From: Reichenbachiella agariperforans
GTDB lineage: Bacteria > Bacteroidota > Bacteroidia > Cytophagales > Cyclobacteriaceae
Direction: 5' to 3'
Length of the DNA stretch: 64,000 nucleotides
Assembly: GCF_900142205.1 (NCBI RefSeq)
Contig: NZ_FRAA01000008.1
Span: 156,641 to 220,640 of the forward strand
Position 1 is the stretch's first letter, and each line of letters opens with the position of its first letter. Position numbers and translations under genes: made by a program. Shown one piece after another: positions 62,801 to 64,000 of the stretch. The notes beneath the pieces are model-generated. The model was not told the DNA's origin. It did not search any database and was given only the letters and a program-made list of their open reading frames with translations.

Positions 62801-64000
62801 ATTTGTCGGACGACCATTCGTCACGACCTGGCAAACCATCGATGATTTCGGGTTTAGCAATTTTGTTTTTATTCCAATCAATACGAATACAGATTCTCCT
62901 TTTAACTTTATTGTAGATTGGGGCGATGGCACAGTAGACAATACTGTCTACACCAAAAACTCCTTCCCTATACATAGCTATGCCACTGCAGGCATCTACA
63001 CGGTATCTATCTACGGCCAATTTCCTGGCTTAAGTGCCTCAAATGGACCCGGAGGAGAATTCTTGATGAGTATCGAACAATGGGGGGATATCGAATGGGA
63101 AACCATGGAGTCTGCATTTAGGTACACCGAAAACATGGTATACAACGCTACAGATGCGCCTAACTTGTCCTACGTCACTGACATGAGCGACATGTTTTAT
63201 TACGCGTCTTCTTTCAATGGAGATCTGAGCAACTGGGATGTGAGTCAGGTGGAAAACATGGAAAACATGTTTTACCGAGCTTCTTCCTTCGATCAAAGTT
63301 TGGGCCATTGGGACATTAGCTCGGTTCTAAACATGGAAGAAATGCTTAATTATTCTGGACTTTCCGTCCAAAATTATGATCTCACCCTAGCTGGTTGGTC
63401 GACACTGGATACCGAGGCAGGAGAAACACTCATCCCGTCGAATATCAGTCTAGGTGTTGAGGGGTTGTACTATTGTGACGGAAACCCAAGAGCGACACTA
63501 GGCATTGGCTATGTATGGAGCTTCGATGGCGATGAGCAAAACTGTCCCCCTACGGTCGCCGAAGAGTTGGACGACTTAGTAGGTGCTTGTAGCGTAGATA
63601 TGCCGACTGTACTGCCGACTGCCTATGATGCCGAGAACGATGAAACCATCACGGGTGTAACGGAATCAGAGTTTCCAATATTCGCAAGTACTGAGATCAC
63701 ATGGACATTCACAGACCGTGAAGGCAACAGCTCGACGCAAACCCAACAAGTAACAATCACCGATAGTGAGTCTCCCGTTGCTGATGTAATGACACTTGCC
63801 GTTGTAAATATCGAGTGTGGTGAAGTAGAAACATTGATTGCTCCTACTGCTACAGACAACTGTACCAGTGTGATCACTGCCACTACTGAAACGACCTTCC
63901 CGATTACAAGTACAACAACAGTGACTTGGATATACAGTGATGCCAATGGCAATACAAGTACGCAAACGCAAGAGGTCGTTTTCGCAGACGTGACAGCCCC
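59832..64000 (+). CDS. giant BspA-like (DUF285) PKD surface protein, C-terminus beyond window
   Basis: The frame from ATG 59832 is open to the right edge (at least 1389 codons). I checked it in frame at 60780, 61860, 62820 and 63960. The N-terminus is long (about 34 residues) before a hydrophobic core ending ...GLAQAQ at about 53. Then come four modules beginning near 60000, 60845, 61865 and 62815. Each has a PKD-like WGDG domain, one or more DUF285/BspA repeats (TDMSxMFxxASSFNxDLSxWDVS) and a HYR-like linker (CDGEAITATTDA ... TITWTYTA). After 63560 only HYR-like repeats continue. This is an adhesin-type cell-surface protein; a T9SS tail is expected off the edge. Confidence 0.9.
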   Translation, partial: MIIQFFTSLFHRLNATLAESSAVSRWRFIPSFKTKTVLIAMLLMLIAGLAQAQDRPFITTWETTSSNQSIRIPWNSNTYSLDYTVDWGDGSVDTHVANDANHTYAEPGIYEVQISGFFDAILMPNGSSSNLLSIEQWGDIPWRTMSSAFANTTNLQINATDVPNLSAVTDMSGMFQGASSLDADLGAWDISHVTNMSQMLYGTNLSVDNYEQTLAGWSTLDTDETSIPTGVTFGAQGLRYCDNSSRTLLADTYGWTLNGDAPVEQGIILHNASLEYIISQEPITSLAPPTAETCDGEAITATTDATFPISEAQTITWTYTSTSGASRTQEQEIWVGRPFVTTWETANFIDAQNFIRIPINSGLIYNYSYKVDWGDGSTDNTIYTKANQAIHEYASEGTYTVSIYGDFPAISSSSAFDRSKFMTIEQWGDIEWKSMNSAFANLSNMVCNATDVPNLTQVTDMYNMFNNATRFTGDLSGWNVSHVTNMSSMFYNAQSFNSDLSAWDVSHVTNMSYMFYRVSSFDQSLANWDISSVTQMSSMLSYSGFSTPHYDQTLAGWATLDTEGGETKIPTNQYPSPYGLIYCDATSRSTLNNNYSWNISGDQEADGGIVPDAKFLSTVIGKSSLESLVAPTATACDGEIITATTDAVLPITSPQTITWTYTATGGNTTTQEQYVFAGRPFVTTWETIDNLEGQNNVVYIPGYDEDFNFVVDWGDGTVDETIYSEDVDAVHSYATAGTYTVSVNGQFPYFYAYDSYSPDKLVSIDQWGDIQWDDLSYMFEGATKMVYNATDTPDLSYVTDLSGMFYGLTSFNADLSNWDVSQIEYMDDMFYGASSFNQNLGNWDISSIEDMEEMLSGTGLSAQNYQQTLAGWSTLDTDNGETSVPTDIYLGAEGLRYCDDTDRNILIDTYSWTIDGDGEAENGIVPNTNNLASVISKESIETIDAPTATTCDGEAITATTETIFPITEPQTIVWNYTATDGSTATQEQYVFVGRPFVTTWQTIDDFGFSNFVFIPINTNTDSPFNFIVDWGDGTVDNTVYTKNSFPIHSYATAGIYTVSIYGQFPGLSASNGPGGEFLMSIEQWGDIEWETMESAFRYTENMVYNATDAPNLSYVTDMSDMFYYASSFNGDLSNWDVSQVENMENMFYRASSFDQSLGHWDISSVLNMEEMLNYSGLSVQNYDLTLAGWSTLDTEAGETLIPSNISLGVEGLYYCDGNPRATLGIGYVWSFDGDEQNCPPTVAEELDDLVGACSVDMPTVLPTAYDAENDETITGVTESEFPIFASTEITWTFTDREGNSSTQTQQVTITDSESPVADVMTLAVVNIECGEVETLIAPTATDNCTSVITATTETTFPITSTTTVTWIYSDANGNTSTQTQEVVFADVTA

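Overview
The window looks like chromosome of a marine Bacteroidota, most likely of the order Cytophagales. The evidence is two SusC/SusD pairs, a chitinase-like enzyme with a type IX secretion (T9SS) C-terminal tail, a LytTR regulator beside a TPR histidine kinase, a BspA-like surface protein, and starts lacking strong Shine-Dalgarno sequences. Species cannot be named from this.

Layout. 1-1.7 kb is an AT-rich edge with a truncated P-loop ATPase, a broken tyrosine recombinase and a 22-bp tandem array. 1.8-18.4 kb, all on the minus strand, is one long organophosphorus locus: SusC, SusD, an alkaline-phosphatase-superfamily enzyme, a metallophosphoesterase, a PI-PLC-like lipoprotein, PhoX, a second metallophosphoesterase, a PLP enzyme resembling PbfA, a phosphonatase-like HAD, a DUF5690 transporter and a TIGR03364-type FAD oxidoreductase. 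A divergent XRE-cupin regulator (18.65 kb) probably controls it. 19.2-23.3 kb is an AT-rich insertion with a membrane-anchored unknown protein, an OLD-family nuclease and clusters of palindromes. 23.3-27.1 kb holds a PhnA-family protein, methionine aminopeptidase and a two-component system. 27.2-33.6 kb is a TetR-TolC-MFP-RND efflux operon. 33.9-44.3 kb is a GlcNAc-glycan (chitin-type) utilisation locus with a divergent LacI regulator (44.7 kb) and strong tandem operators. 45.9-51.7 kb has a GH2 enzyme, an HD protein, a HAD phosphatase and an SF1 helicase. 51.7-52.5 kb has two MITE-like elements around a second 22-bp array. 52.6-56.5 kb encodes two Tat-exported Gfo/Idh/MocA oxidoreductases and a double-DUF1080 protein, probably a 3-keto-glycoside pathway. 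56.8-59.7 kb is a LytTR regulator plus TPR kinase, and 59.8 kb to the right edge is a large modular surface protein that runs out of the window.

How it fits together. In the organophosphorus locus, outer-membrane uptake (SusCD) sits with four cell-envelope phosphoesterases and a PI-PLC, then three enzymes and a transporter that fit aminophosphonate breakdown to phosphonoacetaldehyde and on to acetaldehyde plus phosphate. I infer a single system that strips phosphate and phosphonate head groups from lipids or other conjugates and feeds them into the cell. This is the most interesting system in the window. In both SusCD loci an intrinsic terminator lies just after the binding-protein genes and before the enzymes, which suggests deliberate uncoupling of importer and enzyme dosage.
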